A stretch of 64,000 bases of DNA from assembly GCA_036381515.1 (NCBI GenBank), contig DASVCR010000072.1, forward strand, positions 1-64,000, read 5' to 3'. Positions 43,546 to 52,188 of the stretch are shown here, in pieces; the stretch's first letter is position 1, and every line of letters starts with the position of its first letter. Source of the stretch: ZC4RG20 sp036381515 (lineage in GTDB: Bacteria; Pseudomonadota; Gammaproteobacteria; Steroidobacterales; Rariloculaceae). A program made the translations under genes and the position numbers. The notes beneath the pieces are model-generated. The model had not been told where the DNA came from. It worked only from the letters and a program-made list of their open reading frames with translations, and searched no databases.

Positions 43546-44220
43546 GGCGAGGTCGGCGACGAGCTGCTCGAAGGCCGCGTCACGCTCGTCGCGGTCCTGC
43601 ATCCTAAGGAGAGACGACGGATGCACCGTCGCGCTGACGCGCGGTGCGAGCGGGGAGTCGACGAAGCGTCCGCGGTCGCGCGACACGAGGAAGTCGCGGC
43701 CGAGCAGGGCCTTTGCCGCGGTCGCGCCGAGGCATACGAGCGCATGCGGCTTCACGAGCTCGATCTCCGCCTCGAGCCACGGCATGCAGGCGCGGATCTC
43801 GGCGATGCTCGGCGTGCGGTGCAGCCGCCGCTTCCCGCGCGGCGTCCACTTGAAGTGCTTCACGACGTTCGTGACGTATGCGTCGCGGCGCTCGATGCCG
43901 GCGGCGTCGAGCGCGTCGTCGAGCAGTCTGCCCGCGGGCCCGACGAACGGCCGCCCGGCGAGGTCCTCGCGGTCGCCCGGCATCTCGCCGACGAACATCA
44001 GGCGCGCGCTCGGTGTGCCCTCGCCGAATACCGTCTGCGTCGCGTGCCGGTAGAGCGGGCAGCCGCGGCATTCGGCCGCGGCACGACGCAGCGACGGCAG
44101 CGTGCGCCGCTCGGGCAGGAAGTCGCGGGCGGAGGTTGCGGCTTCGCCCGCCGCGGGCTCGGCGGCAGCGTCCGATCGCGCGTGCCGCTTCGCATCGAGT
44201 TCGTGGCGCCGGGTCGGCAT
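43516..44220 (-). CDS. UdgX-type uracil-DNA glycosylase
   Basis: 234 residues. Four Fe-S cluster Cys: C51, C54 (AAECRGCPLY), C145 (IRACMPW) and C163 (LVCLGATA). Motif A is GEMPGDREDLAGRPFVGPAG (family 4 usually GExPG). The R-loop is KRRLH with H134, the residue that in mycobacterial UdgX forms a covalent bond with the abasic sugar after uracil removal. So it should form a dead-end covalent complex with uracil-containing DNA rather than turn over. The C-terminal ATVHPSSLLR carries the usual family 4 His. The N-terminal 35 residues are disordered and charged. Confidence 0.9.
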   Translation of the reverse strand: MPTRRHELDAKRHARSDAAAEPAAGEAATSARDFLPERRTLPSLRRAAAECRGCPLYRHATQTVFGEGTPSARLMFVGEMPGDREDLAGRPFVGPAGRLLDDALDAAGIERRDAYVTNVVKHFKWTPRGKRRLHRTPSIAEIRACMPWLEAEIELVKPHALVCLGATAAKALLGRDFLVSRDRGRFVDSPLAPRVSATVHPSSLLRMQDRDERDAAFEQLVADLAAVRAALDHD

Positions 44221-44463
44221 GCGCTTTCATTCTTCACGTTCCGTGCCAGTGGGGGGACGCCGGCTACGTCCCGCGGCTCGAGGGCCCGGCGCGTGACCGA
44301 TACGCCCGGGGCGTCGATCCGCGGACGCAACGGCGGCTTCGCCGTCGCATGGAACGAGGTCGCGGCGGGCCTTTCCGGAATGCACGATCCCGCGACGCGC
44401 TCGTCGAGTAAGCCGCACGGCACGGTCTTGCCTGGGCCGCGGCGCCGAGGCTACCCTCGCGGC

Positions 44464-44736
44464 ATGGCTGTGGGTTGGGCCCGTGACGGGGCCGTTCAGG
44501 ATCAGATCGACGCGAACGTCGAGGACGCGGTCAACAGCGCGCGCAGCAGGCTGCCGCGCGGCGAGAGCCTGCGGTACTGCGAGGACTGCGGCGACGAGAT
44601 TCCGCAGGCGCGCCGCGATGCGCTGCCGGGCGTTCGCCGCTGCGTGACGTGCCAGGCCGCGATCGACGAGGCGCAGCGGACGACTCCGACCGCGGGGTAC
44701 AACCGGCGCGGCAACAAGGACAGCCAGCTCCGCTAG
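44464..44736 (+). CDS. DksA/TraR-family C4 zinc-finger protein
   Basis: 90 residues. Zinc ligands C39, C42 (YCEDCGDEIPQARR) and C60, C63 (RRCVTCQ), the C4 motif of the short DksA/TraR proteins such as E. coli YbiI, which lack the long coiled coil. Short members may bind RNA polymerase through the secondary channel. Start at 44464. Stands alone between UdgX (- strand) and a TIM-barrel protein. Confidence 0.88.
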   Translation: MAVGWARDGAVQDQIDANVEDAVNSARSRLPRGESLRYCEDCGDEIPQARRDALPGVRRCVTCQAAIDEAQRTTPTAGYNRRGNKDSQLR

Positions 44737-44867
44737 CGCGGATCGACGCGCCGACCACGCACTGCTCACTCCCGCAATCACCAACGACGCTTTCTTCGAG
44801 CCGTTTACGCGGAGCATCGCTGTCGCTGGCTATGGCGACGAGCGCCGTTCGGCGCTAGAGTGCGCGC

Positions 44868-45770
44868 ATGTTGACCCGCCGTGCCGTTCTCGCGCTGCCG
44901 GCCGCAGCCGCCCTGTTACGTCTTGCGCATGCGCAGCCTGGGGGCCGTATGCAGCTCGCGCTCCATCAGAACACGTCGCGCGCGGCCGGCTTTCGCGGCT
45001 CGCTCGAAGGCTGGTCCCGCGCGGGCATCCGTTACGTAGAGCTCACGGACGTGCTGCTCGACGAGTTTCTTGCGAACGACACGCTCGACGGCGCGCGTCG
45101 GCTCCTGGCCGACCTCGAGCTGACGCCGGTCTCGGCCGCCGCCGTGCTGCCGGACGTCTGGATACCAGGCCCCGATCGCGCGGCGTCGCTCGAGACGTGG
45201 CGGAGGCGCTGCGAGCAGTTCGCCGCGCTCGGGCTCGAGAAGATCTACTGCCCGTCGATCACGAGCCGGCCCGTCACGGCCGACGATTTCGCCGCGACGC
45301 CCGACTGCATCCTCGAGGTCGGCGAGATCACGCGAGGCTTCGGCCTGACGGCGATGATCGAGTTCGCGCGCACGTCGACGCATCTCGCGACGCTGTCGTC
45401 GACGCTCGCGGTGATCCGCGAGGCCGCGCACCCGAGCGTGCGTCCGATGCTCGACTTCTTCCATTTCTGGTCCGGGCTCAGCAAGTTCGAGGATCTCGAT
45501 CTGCTCGAGCCCGGCGAGCTCGCGCACGTGCATTTCCAGGACCTGAAGGACGGCCCGCGCGAGCTGATCGACAACGACTGGCGCTTGATTCCGGGCGACG
45601 GCGTAGCGCCGGTCGTGCGGATCCTGCAGAAGCTCGCCGAGAAGGGCTATTCGGGGCCGCTGTCCGTGGAGCTCTTTCGCAGCGAGCTCGTGAACGGCGA
45701 TCCGTACGAGGTCGGCACGGAGATTCGCGAAAAGTGCGAGGCGGTCATGCACGCCGCCGGCGTGCTGTGA
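44868..45770 (+). CDS. Exported sugar-phosphate isomerase/epimerase-like TIM-barrel protein
   Basis: 300 residues with a signal segment (RRAVLALPAAAALLRLAHAQ). The AP-endonuclease-2 / xylose-isomerase-like barrel shows in GIRYVELTDV, TAMIEFARTSTHLAT, RPMLDFFHFW, LAHVHFQDLKDG and GPLSVELFRSE, which hold the Glu, Asp and His positions of the metal site. Likely an isomerase or epimerase of a sugar or polyol in the periplasm; substrate not known. Confidence 0.83.
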   Translation: MLTRRAVLALPAAAALLRLAHAQPGGRMQLALHQNTSRAAGFRGSLEGWSRAGIRYVELTDVLLDEFLANDTLDGARRLLADLELTPVSAAAVLPDVWIPGPDRAASLETWRRRCEQFAALGLEKIYCPSITSRPVTADDFAATPDCILEVGEITRGFGLTAMIEFARTSTHLATLSSTLAVIREAAHPSVRPMLDFFHFWSGLSKFEDLDLLEPGELAHVHFQDLKDGPRELIDNDWRLIPGDGVAPVVRILQKLAEKGYSGPLSVELFRSELVNGDPYEVGTEIREKCEAVMHAAGVL

Positions 45771-45855
45771 CCGGCTGACTCATCGGACGGCGCAGCGTCG
45801 GCAAGGCCGCGCGCCGTCGGCCTTTGCCGAGCACCACCCGATGCGCTGCCGGCGT

Positions 45856-47247
45856 CTAACGCCGCGACGACTTCCCGCCGCGCGTCTTGCCCGCCCGCGC
45901 CCGCGTCTTCTTTTTGCCGGCCTTCTTCCCGACCTTCTTTGCAGCCTTCTTCTTGGCCGTCTTCTTCTTCGCGGCCTTCCTTCCGGTCGTCTTCGCGGAC
46001 CGCTTCTTACCGGCCTTTTTCGCGCCGGACTCCTTCGATGCGCCTTTCGCGGTGTTCCTGGCCGTCTTTTTTGCGGTCTTCTTGGCCGTCTTCTTCGTGG
46101 TCTTCTTGGTGGTCTTCTTGGTGGTCTTCTTGGCCGCCTTCTTTGCTGCCTTCTTCGCCGCTTTCTTGCCGGTGCTCGTCTTCGCGGTCTTCGCGGCCGC
46201 CTTCTTGCCCTTCTTCGGGGTCGTCCCGGCTTTCGCCTTCGCGGCCTTCTTCGTCGAGGCTTTCTTCGTCGAGGCCTTCTTAGTCGACGCCTTCTTGGTC
46301 GATGCCTTCTTGGCAGCCTTCTTCGTGGCAGCCCTCTGCGTTGCCGCCTTCTTCTTCGCGGCCTTCGGCGCCGGCGACGGCGTCGCTTCCGCCGGCGCGT
46401 CGGTCCAGACCGGTGTCGAGCTCGCCTCGTACTGCTCCGTGTCGTCGCGCTCCGCCTGCGCGCCGGCGGTCTCGGCGCCCTCCGCACAGGCCGCCTTCAC
46501 GTCGGCCGCAAGGACGTGCAGCGCGAACGCCGCGCCGTGAGGATCGAGCACCTGCGCGATCTGATCTCCGCCAGGCACCTCCACCGGGCCGCTCGTCACC
46601 GAGCCGCGCGCCGCCTTGATCTTGTCGACGGAGCCGGCGAGATCGGCGACGCGCACGTAGCTGAGCCAGGCCGGCTCGGCATCCGGCTTGTCGAACATGC
46701 CGCCGAGCTGCTTTCCGCCGCGGCCGAAGATCAGGTACACGCCGGCCGGCCCCATGTCGTGCTCGGCGAGCTTCTCCCAGCCGAACAGGTCGCGATAGAA
46801 GTCGAAGGCCGCGCGATAGTCGGTCGTCGCGAGCTCGTGCCACGAGAACTCGCCCGGGTCCGGGGCCCGATCCGGCCCGAAGTCGTCGGCCGAGTAGATG
46901 CCGATCGTCGCGCCCTGCGGGTCGGTGAGCATGGCGTGCCGGCCGCCGTTCCCGAGATCGGTCGGCTCGACGACGACGCCCGCGCCGAGCGCCGTCGCCG
47001 AGCGGAGCGCATCGTCGACGTCCGCTACGGTCACGTACGGGATCCATCTCGGCACCGCCGTCGGCGACGCCATGCTGCAGCCGGCGAGCACGCCCGCCGG
47101 GCTCGCGAACGTCGCATCGGACGCATCGGGTGCGGACGCCTCGACCGTCCAGCCGACGACGCTCGTGTAGAAGTCGCGGGCGCCGGAAGGGTTCGGGGTC
47201 AAGAGCTGGTGCCAGATGAAGCGTCCGCGTTCGCTGTGGTCGGTCAT
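45856..47247 (-). CDS. Double VOC-domain protein with lysine-rich histone-H1-like tail
   Basis: 463 residues from the ATG at 47247. Residues 8-125 (FIWHQLLTPNPSGARDFYTS ... DPQGATIGIY) and 132-250 (FSWHELATTDYRAAFDFYRD ... DPHGAAFALHV) are two VOC domains of the kind found in small-molecule-modifying or hydroxylase-like proteins. From about 300 to the end the chain is a run of KKAAKK, KKTTKK and KKASTKK repeats, like histone H1, HctB or AlgP tails, that should bind DNA or polyphosphate non-specifically. The tail is in frame with the VOC domains. On the other strand the tail reads as a Phe/Ala-rich frame, which is only a shadow. Confidence 0.88.
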   Translation of the reverse strand: MTDHSERGRFIWHQLLTPNPSGARDFYTSVVGWTVEASAPDASDATFASPAGVLAGCSMASPTAVPRWIPYVTVADVDDALRSATALGAGVVVEPTDLGNGGRHAMLTDPQGATIGIYSADDFGPDRAPDPGEFSWHELATTDYRAAFDFYRDLFGWEKLAEHDMGPAGVYLIFGRGGKQLGGMFDKPDAEPAWLSYVRVADLAGSVDKIKAARGSVTSGPVEVPGGDQIAQVLDPHGAAFALHVLAADVKAACAEGAETAGAQAERDDTEQYEASSTPVWTDAPAEATPSPAPKAAKKKAATQRAATKKAAKKASTKKASTKKASTKKASTKKAAKAKAGTTPKKGKKAAAKTAKTSTGKKAAKKAAKKAAKKTTKKTTKKTTKKTAKKTAKKTARNTAKGASKESGAKKAGKKRSAKTTGRKAAKKKTAKKKAAKKVGKKAGKKKTRARAGKTRGGKSSRR

Positions 47248-47544
47248 TCCCGCATTCCCCCATGTTGTGCGAGGCGTTCGGCGCGCACCTCGCATCCGTT
47301 CACGTACGGGCAGGGCGAGAGGGCAGCCGTGCGCCGCCTTCGCCGATCCTGAATCCTACTGCCGCCAAAGCGTGTAGCTTACTGCCGCGGACAGAGCGCA
47401 CCAACTGCTTCTGCTCCATGCGAAGCGACGTTTCCGCGATACTTAGTTGCACAGGCTTCCTATCACCTGGCGTCGCGGCCGCCGGCCGCGGCCCCGCGCG
47501 TCATTGGCACACCTGTTGCAGCGGAGGCCCCCCGCACGGGGCGA
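47248..47544. other. Intergenic stretch between ExoIII stop and VOC-tail gene start
   Basis: Just under 300 bases; both flanking genes are on the minus strand. It should hold the promoter of the VOC-tail gene on its right side. I see no gene, RNA or strong hairpin in it. Confidence 0.4.
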
Positions 47545-48315
47545 TCAATCGACGTCGACGCCGACGGGGCAGTGGTCCGATCCCATGACGTGCGGCCAGA
47601 TGAACGCGTCCGTCACGCGCTTGGCGGCCGCCGGCGACGCGAGCACGTAGTCGATCCGCCAGCCGATGTTCCGCTCGCGCGCGCCGCCCCATTGCCGCCA
47701 CCACGTGTAATGGCCGGCCTCGCCCGGATGCCGTGCGCGGAACGTATCGACCCAGCCCGCGGCGAGCCAGCGGCCGAGCTCGGCCCGCTCCTCCGGAAGG
47801 AAGCCGCTCGTCTTCGTGTTGTCTTTCGGCCGCGCGAGGTCGATCTCCTCGTGCGCGGTATTGAAGTCGCCGATCACGAACACCGGGCCGCGGCGCTTCA
47901 GGCGCTCGACGTGATCGAAGACCGCGCGATAGAAATCGAGCTTGTACGGCACGCGGCTGTTGTCGCGCTCGCGGCCGCTGCCCTTCGGGAAATAGCCGTT
48001 CACGACGAAGAGGCGTCCGAAGCGGGCGGTGACGAGCCGGCCCTCGTCGTCGAAGCGCGGCTCGCCGAGTCCGATCTCGACGTCGTCGGGCTCAACGCGC
48101 GAGTAGATCGCGACGCCGCTGTACCCCGACCGTTTCGCGGGCGCGAAGCTTGCATGCCATCCTGGCGGTATGCACACGGCGCGATCGAGCTGATCGGGCG
48201 TTGCGCGTACCTCCTGAATGCCGACGACGTCCGCGCGAGACTCGTCGAGGAAGTGGGGGAAACCCTTCTTCACGCAGGCGCGAAGCCCGTTCACGTTCCA
48301 GCTGACGATACGCAT
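47545..48315 (-). CDS. xth: Exodeoxyribonuclease III (AP endonuclease)
   Basis: 256 residues from the ATG at 48315. MRIVSWNVNGLRA opens the endonuclease/exonuclease/phosphatase fold (N7); GIQEVRA gives the metal-binding Glu; VFVIGDFNTAHEEIDL gives Asp and Asn; GSDHCPVGVDVD gives the catalytic Asp-His. Strongly conserved ExoIII-type base-excision repair enzyme, cutting at abasic sites. Divergent from the HU gene across 170 bases. Confidence 0.93.
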   Translation of the reverse strand: MRIVSWNVNGLRACVKKGFPHFLDESRADVVGIQEVRATPDQLDRAVCIPPGWHASFAPAKRSGYSGVAIYSRVEPDDVEIGLGEPRFDDEGRLVTARFGRLFVVNGYFPKGSGRERDNSRVPYKLDFYRAVFDHVERLKRRGPVFVIGDFNTAHEEIDLARPKDNTKTSGFLPEERAELGRWLAAGWVDTFRARHPGEAGHYTWWRQWGGARERNIGWRIDYVLASPAAAKRVTDAFIWPHVMGSDHCPVGVDVD

Positions 48316-48485
48316 CGCACCTGACCGACTGTCCCTTCCGACTCCGACGACGCGCGAGTCGGAAAAAATAGGCAAAACTAGCGCTCCGTTGAACTCCGGG
48401 GCGCACAATTGTGATATTTTCCGCGCCGGGTTTCACTCGGCGCCCGCAGCGCCGACCTTCATCAACCTTCTATAGAGAATGGAAC

Positions 48486-48797
48486 ATGGCTGCAAAAGGT
48501 AATCCGCCGACCAAGTCAGAAGTGCTCGCGCAGATCGCGAAGGACACCGGCCTCACGCGCCAGCAGGTGAACGCGGTGTTCGAGTCGCTGAAGGGGATCA
48601 TGCGCAAGAGCCTGCGCTCGCACGGGCTGTTCACGATGCCCGGGCTCATGAAGCTCAAGGTCGTGAAGAAGCCGGCGACGAAGGCGCGCGAGGGCATCAA
48701 CCCGTTCACCGGCGAGAAGATGATGTTCAAGGCGAAGCCGGCCAGCAAGAAGGTGCGCGTGCTGCCGCTGAAGACCGTGAAGGACATGGTCAACTAG
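48486..48797 (+). CDS. HU-family nucleoid-associated protein
   Basis: 103 residues. PTKSEVLAQIAKDTGLTRQQ and VNAVFESLKGIMRKSLRSHG form the HU dimerisation helices; the arm region AREGINPFTGEKMMFKAKPA is basic and has the INP-like tip. It is about 10 residues longer than E. coli HU, at the N-terminus and in the arm, and belongs to the Lys-rich HU-like group found in proteobacteria and planctomycetes. Binds and bends DNA. An AT-richer leader (AACAATT-like segment and TATTTT near 48405-48420) probably holds its promoter. Confidence 0.85.
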   Translation: MAAKGNPPTKSEVLAQIAKDTGLTRQQVNAVFESLKGIMRKSLRSHGLFTMPGLMKLKVVKKPATKAREGINPFTGEKMMFKAKPASKKVRVLPLKTVKDMVN

Positions 48798-48960
48798 TCC
48801 CTCAGCCCGGAAGACGCAGCACGGTCGGCACGCAGGGGCCGGCCGGCTGCATCTCCACCTGTCGCCTGACGACGCCCGGGAATGTCCCGCGTCAGGCGAG
48901 ACTTGCGCCGGCGCGCGGCGCATGGCAAAAGAGTCGAGCGTCCCGGGGGAGGGTCGATCG

Positions 48961-51177
48961 ATGGGCTTCACGAGAACGGTGCGCCGACGTGCGTGCGTGT
49001 GCGCGGTCCTCGCGATGCTCGCGTCCGCAACGCTCGACGCTCAACCCGATGCAACGGCCGACGCCGAGCCGCACGCAGCGGGCGCCGGGATCAACGGCAG
49101 CGTCACCCGGGATTGGACGACCGCCGACGATCACCGCAACATGATGGAGCAGCTCGGCATCACGAGGCTCCGTCCAGGTCGGAGCGCCGACGCCGACGCG
49201 CCGAACGCCGCGAACTACGACGAAGCGCTCGCCAATCCGTTCCCCGAGCTCCCCGATCCGCTGACGATGAAGGACGGGCGCCCGGTCACCTCAGCCGAGA
49301 TGTGGTATCGGGAGCGGCGCCCCGAGATCGTCGAGGACTTCGAGCGCGAGGTCGTCGGGCGCATCCCCGCGAACGTGCCCGACGTCGAGTGGATCGTGGT
49401 CGAGACCGCCGACGGCATGGTCGGCGACCGTCCGGTCCGCGGCAAACGCCTCGTCGGCCGCGTCGACAACTCGAGCTACCCCGAGATCAGCGTCGAGATC
49501 CGCATGACGCTCGTGACGCCGGCCGATGTCGACGGGCCCGTGCCCGTGATGATGATGTTCGGCAGCGCGCGCAGCATTCCCGGCGGCGTCGAGCCCGCGG
49601 ACGCACCGGGGCCGCGACGCTTCGGGCCGCCGCCCGGCGCGGGCCCGAGCGATCGACCGGCGACGGAGCAGCTGATCGCGGCGGGGTGGGGCTACGCGCA
49701 GATCGACCCGACGAGCATCCAGGCCGACAACGGCGCGGGGCTCACGAAGGGCGTCATCGGGCTCGTGAACCGGGGCCGGCCGCGCAAGCCCGACGACTGG
49801 GGCGCGCTCCGCGCGTGGGCGTGGGGCGCATCGAGGGGGCTCGACTATCTCGAGACGGACCCGGCCGTCGACGCGGCGCGCGTCGGCATCGAGGGCGTGT
49901 CGCGCTACGGCAAGGCCGCGCTGATCACGATGGCGTTCGACGAGCGCTTCGCCGTCGCGCTCGTCGCGTCGTCGGGGGAGGGCGGCGCGAAGCTGCACCG
50001 GCGTAACTTCGGCGAGGCCGTCGAGAACCTGACCGGCGCGGGCGAGTACCACTGGATGGCCGGCAACTTCCTGAAGTACGGCGCCGAGGAGGCGTCGTTC
50101 GGCAGCATGAACGCGGGCGACCTTCCCGTCGACGCGCATCAGCTGATCGCGCTCTGCGCGCCGCGCGCGGTGTTCATCAGCTACGGGATCCCGGAGCGCG
50201 GCGATGCGTTGTGGCTCGACCAGCAGGGCAGCTTCATGGCGGCGGTCGCGGCCGGTCCCGTGTTCCGGCTGCTCGGCGTGAAGGATCTCGGCACGTCCGA
50301 CGACTACCACGCGGAGAAGATGCCGCCCGTCAACGTCGGGCTCCTCGACGGGCACCTTGCATGGCGCCAGCACGACGGCGGCCACACCGACGGCCCGAAC
50401 TGGAAGTACTTCATTCCGTGGGCGAGCCGTCTGCTCGGCTACACGCCGCCCGCGGATCGCGCGCTGATGCGCACGGACCCGAACTCGGTACGCGCGCACG
50501 CCGATCTCGTCGAAAAGGCGCGCACCGGCCGCATCGACCTCTATTTCATCGGCGATTCGATCACGCGGCGCTGGGGCGCGACTGACCGTCCGGATCTGCT
50601 CGCGCATTGGACGCGCAGCTTCCGCGGCTGGAACGCCGCGAATTTCGGCTGGGGCGGAGACACGACGCAGAACATCCTTTGGCGCATCGAGAACGGCGAG
50701 CTCGAGGGCGCGAGCCCGAAGGTCATCGTCCTGCTGGCCGGCACGAACAACGTCGGCAACGCGCTCGCATCGGGCCGCGAGCCCGATGCCGCGGACGTCG
50801 CACGAGGCATCGAAGCGATCGTCCGCGCGCTGCAGAAGCGGGCGCCCGATGCGACGATCGTGCTGATGGCGCTCTTCCCCCGCAACGACTACGCCGGCGC
50901 GAACGCCGTGATCGCGGACATCAATCGACGCATCGCGACGCTCGCCGACGGAGAGCGTGTCCGGTTTCTCGACATCAACGACCGCCTGTCCGATCGAAGA
51001 GGCCGGCTGCGGGCCGACATGAGCCGTGACGGGCTCCATTTGACGCGGCGCGGCTACGACGTGTGGGCGGAGGCGCTCGAGCCGCTGCTCACGGAGCGGC
51101 TCGGTCCGCGCGCTTCACGTGACCTCGCGCCGCCGCCGACCGGCGACCCGAGCGCCGCCGGCCGGAGCGCCCGCTGA
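48961..51177 (+). CDS. CE15 glucuronoyl-esterase-like domain fused to SGNH/GDSL hydrolase
   Basis: 738 residues from the ATG at 48961 (GGGGGAGGG upstream), which gives a Sec signal (RRACVCAVLAMLASATLDAQ). Residues 90-500 are a CE15-type alpha/beta-hydrolase: nucleophile S314 in GVSRYGKAA (the SRxGK signature) and catalytic His in HDGGHTDGPNW. Residues 520-710 are an SGNH esterase: S533 in FIGDSITRRW, block II NFGWGGDTTQ, block III GTNN, and D690/H693 in DGLHLTRR. The enzyme should be secreted and cleave ester links in plant cell wall (lignin-carbohydrate) and another ester, such as acetyl groups. Upstream of a second, separate SGNH gene. Confidence 0.87.
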   Translation: MGFTRTVRRRACVCAVLAMLASATLDAQPDATADAEPHAAGAGINGSVTRDWTTADDHRNMMEQLGITRLRPGRSADADAPNAANYDEALANPFPELPDPLTMKDGRPVTSAEMWYRERRPEIVEDFEREVVGRIPANVPDVEWIVVETADGMVGDRPVRGKRLVGRVDNSSYPEISVEIRMTLVTPADVDGPVPVMMMFGSARSIPGGVEPADAPGPRRFGPPPGAGPSDRPATEQLIAAGWGYAQIDPTSIQADNGAGLTKGVIGLVNRGRPRKPDDWGALRAWAWGASRGLDYLETDPAVDAARVGIEGVSRYGKAALITMAFDERFAVALVASSGEGGAKLHRRNFGEAVENLTGAGEYHWMAGNFLKYGAEEASFGSMNAGDLPVDAHQLIALCAPRAVFISYGIPERGDALWLDQQGSFMAAVAAGPVFRLLGVKDLGTSDDYHAEKMPPVNVGLLDGHLAWRQHDGGHTDGPNWKYFIPWASRLLGYTPPADRALMRTDPNSVRAHADLVEKARTGRIDLYFIGDSITRRWGATDRPDLLAHWTRSFRGWNAANFGWGGDTTQNILWRIENGELEGASPKVIVLLAGTNNVGNALASGREPDAADVARGIEAIVRALQKRAPDATIVLMALFPRNDYAGANAVIADINRRIATLADGERVRFLDINDRLSDRRGRLRADMSRDGLHLTRRGYDVWAEALEPLLTERLGPRASRDLAPPPTGDPSAAGRSAR

Positions 51178-51226
51178 GCTCTGCATGCATCCTTCGAATC
51201 AAAAGTCGAACAACAAGGAGCACAGG

Positions 51227-52180
51227 ATGACCCGCTTTACTCGTCGCATCGTGAACATGTCCGTCCGGCTGCCGATGCTCGTCGCGCTGACGCTTGCGAC
51301 CGTGCTCGCCGGCGAGGCCCTCGCGCAGCCGGCGGGCGCTCCGCCGCGCGGCGCCGAGCCCGCGCCGGTCCCCGAGGCCGTCGCGATTCCGCGGCCGACG
51401 CCCGAGGAGGTCGACGTCGCGCGGCGCGCGCTCGAGCGTTTCCTCGCGAGCGCCGACGCGGAGACGCGCGCGATCGTCGAGAAGTATCCGGGCCTGCTCG
51501 AGGTGCGCATGCCGCCGCCGAACACGGCCGTGATCCCGAATCTCGCGCCGTTCTTCCAGGCGAGGCATCAGGCGAACCTCGAAGTCGCGCGCCAGGGCGA
51601 CATCGAGCTCCTGTTCATGGGCGACTCGATCACGGACTTCTGGCGCAACGAGGACGGGCCGTTCGCGGGCAAGCCCGTGTTCGACGAGTACTTCGGTCGA
51701 TGGAAGGTCGCGAACTTCGGCATCGCCGGCGACACGACGCAGGGCGTGCTCTATCGTCTGCAGAACGGCGAGGGCGAAGGCTTCAGCCCGCGCGCGGTGA
51801 TGCTGATGATCGGCACGAACAACACGGGCAGGAACACGGCGGCCGAGATCGCCGAAGGCATCGGCGCCGTCGTGCTGCAGCTGCAGAAGAGCTTCCCCGA
51901 GGCGCGGATCCTGCTGCTCGGCGTGTTCCCGCGCGGCAGTGCCGACGACCCGGTGCGGGAAACGATCGCGGAGATCAACGAGAGGATCGCGAAGCTCCAC
52001 GACGGCGATCGCGTGCGTTATCTCGACATCGGCGCCGGGTTCCTCGACGACCACGGCAATATCCCGGCTGACGTCATGAGCGACGGGCTGCATCCGACGA
52101 CGAAGGGCTACGAGATCTGGGCCAACGCCGTGATCGGCCCGCTGTCGGAGCTGATGGCGATGCCCGCGAGGGCGAACTGA
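51227..52180 (+). CDS. Secreted SGNH/GDSL hydrolase, tandem paralogue
   Basis: 317 residues from the ATG at 51227 with AAGGAG upstream. Signal peptide ends near EALAQPA. S134 in FMGDSITDFW, NFGIAGDTTQGVLYRLQNGE, GTNNTGRN and the D-x-x-H in SDGLHPTTKG. It aligns closely with the SGNH half of the gene just before it (shared GDTTQ, RxxNGE, GTNN blocks), so the two arose by duplication, and the fusion may be the derived form. Confidence 0.9.
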   Translation: MTRFTRRIVNMSVRLPMLVALTLATVLAGEALAQPAGAPPRGAEPAPVPEAVAIPRPTPEEVDVARRALERFLASADAETRAIVEKYPGLLEVRMPPPNTAVIPNLAPFFQARHQANLEVARQGDIELLFMGDSITDFWRNEDGPFAGKPVFDEYFGRWKVANFGIAGDTTQGVLYRLQNGEGEGFSPRAVMLMIGTNNTGRNTAAEIAEGIGAVVLQLQKSFPEARILLLGVFPRGSADDPVRETIAEINERIAKLHDGDRVRYLDIGAGFLDDHGNIPADVMSDGLHPTTKGYEIWANAVIGPLSELMAMPARAN

Positions 52181-52188
52181 GCGCAGGG

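Noticed and set aside
45887..46540. Phe/Ala-rich + strand frame that looks like a membrane protein
   Set aside because: It is the antisense of the KKAAKK tail; the repeat creates a false hydrophobic frame.
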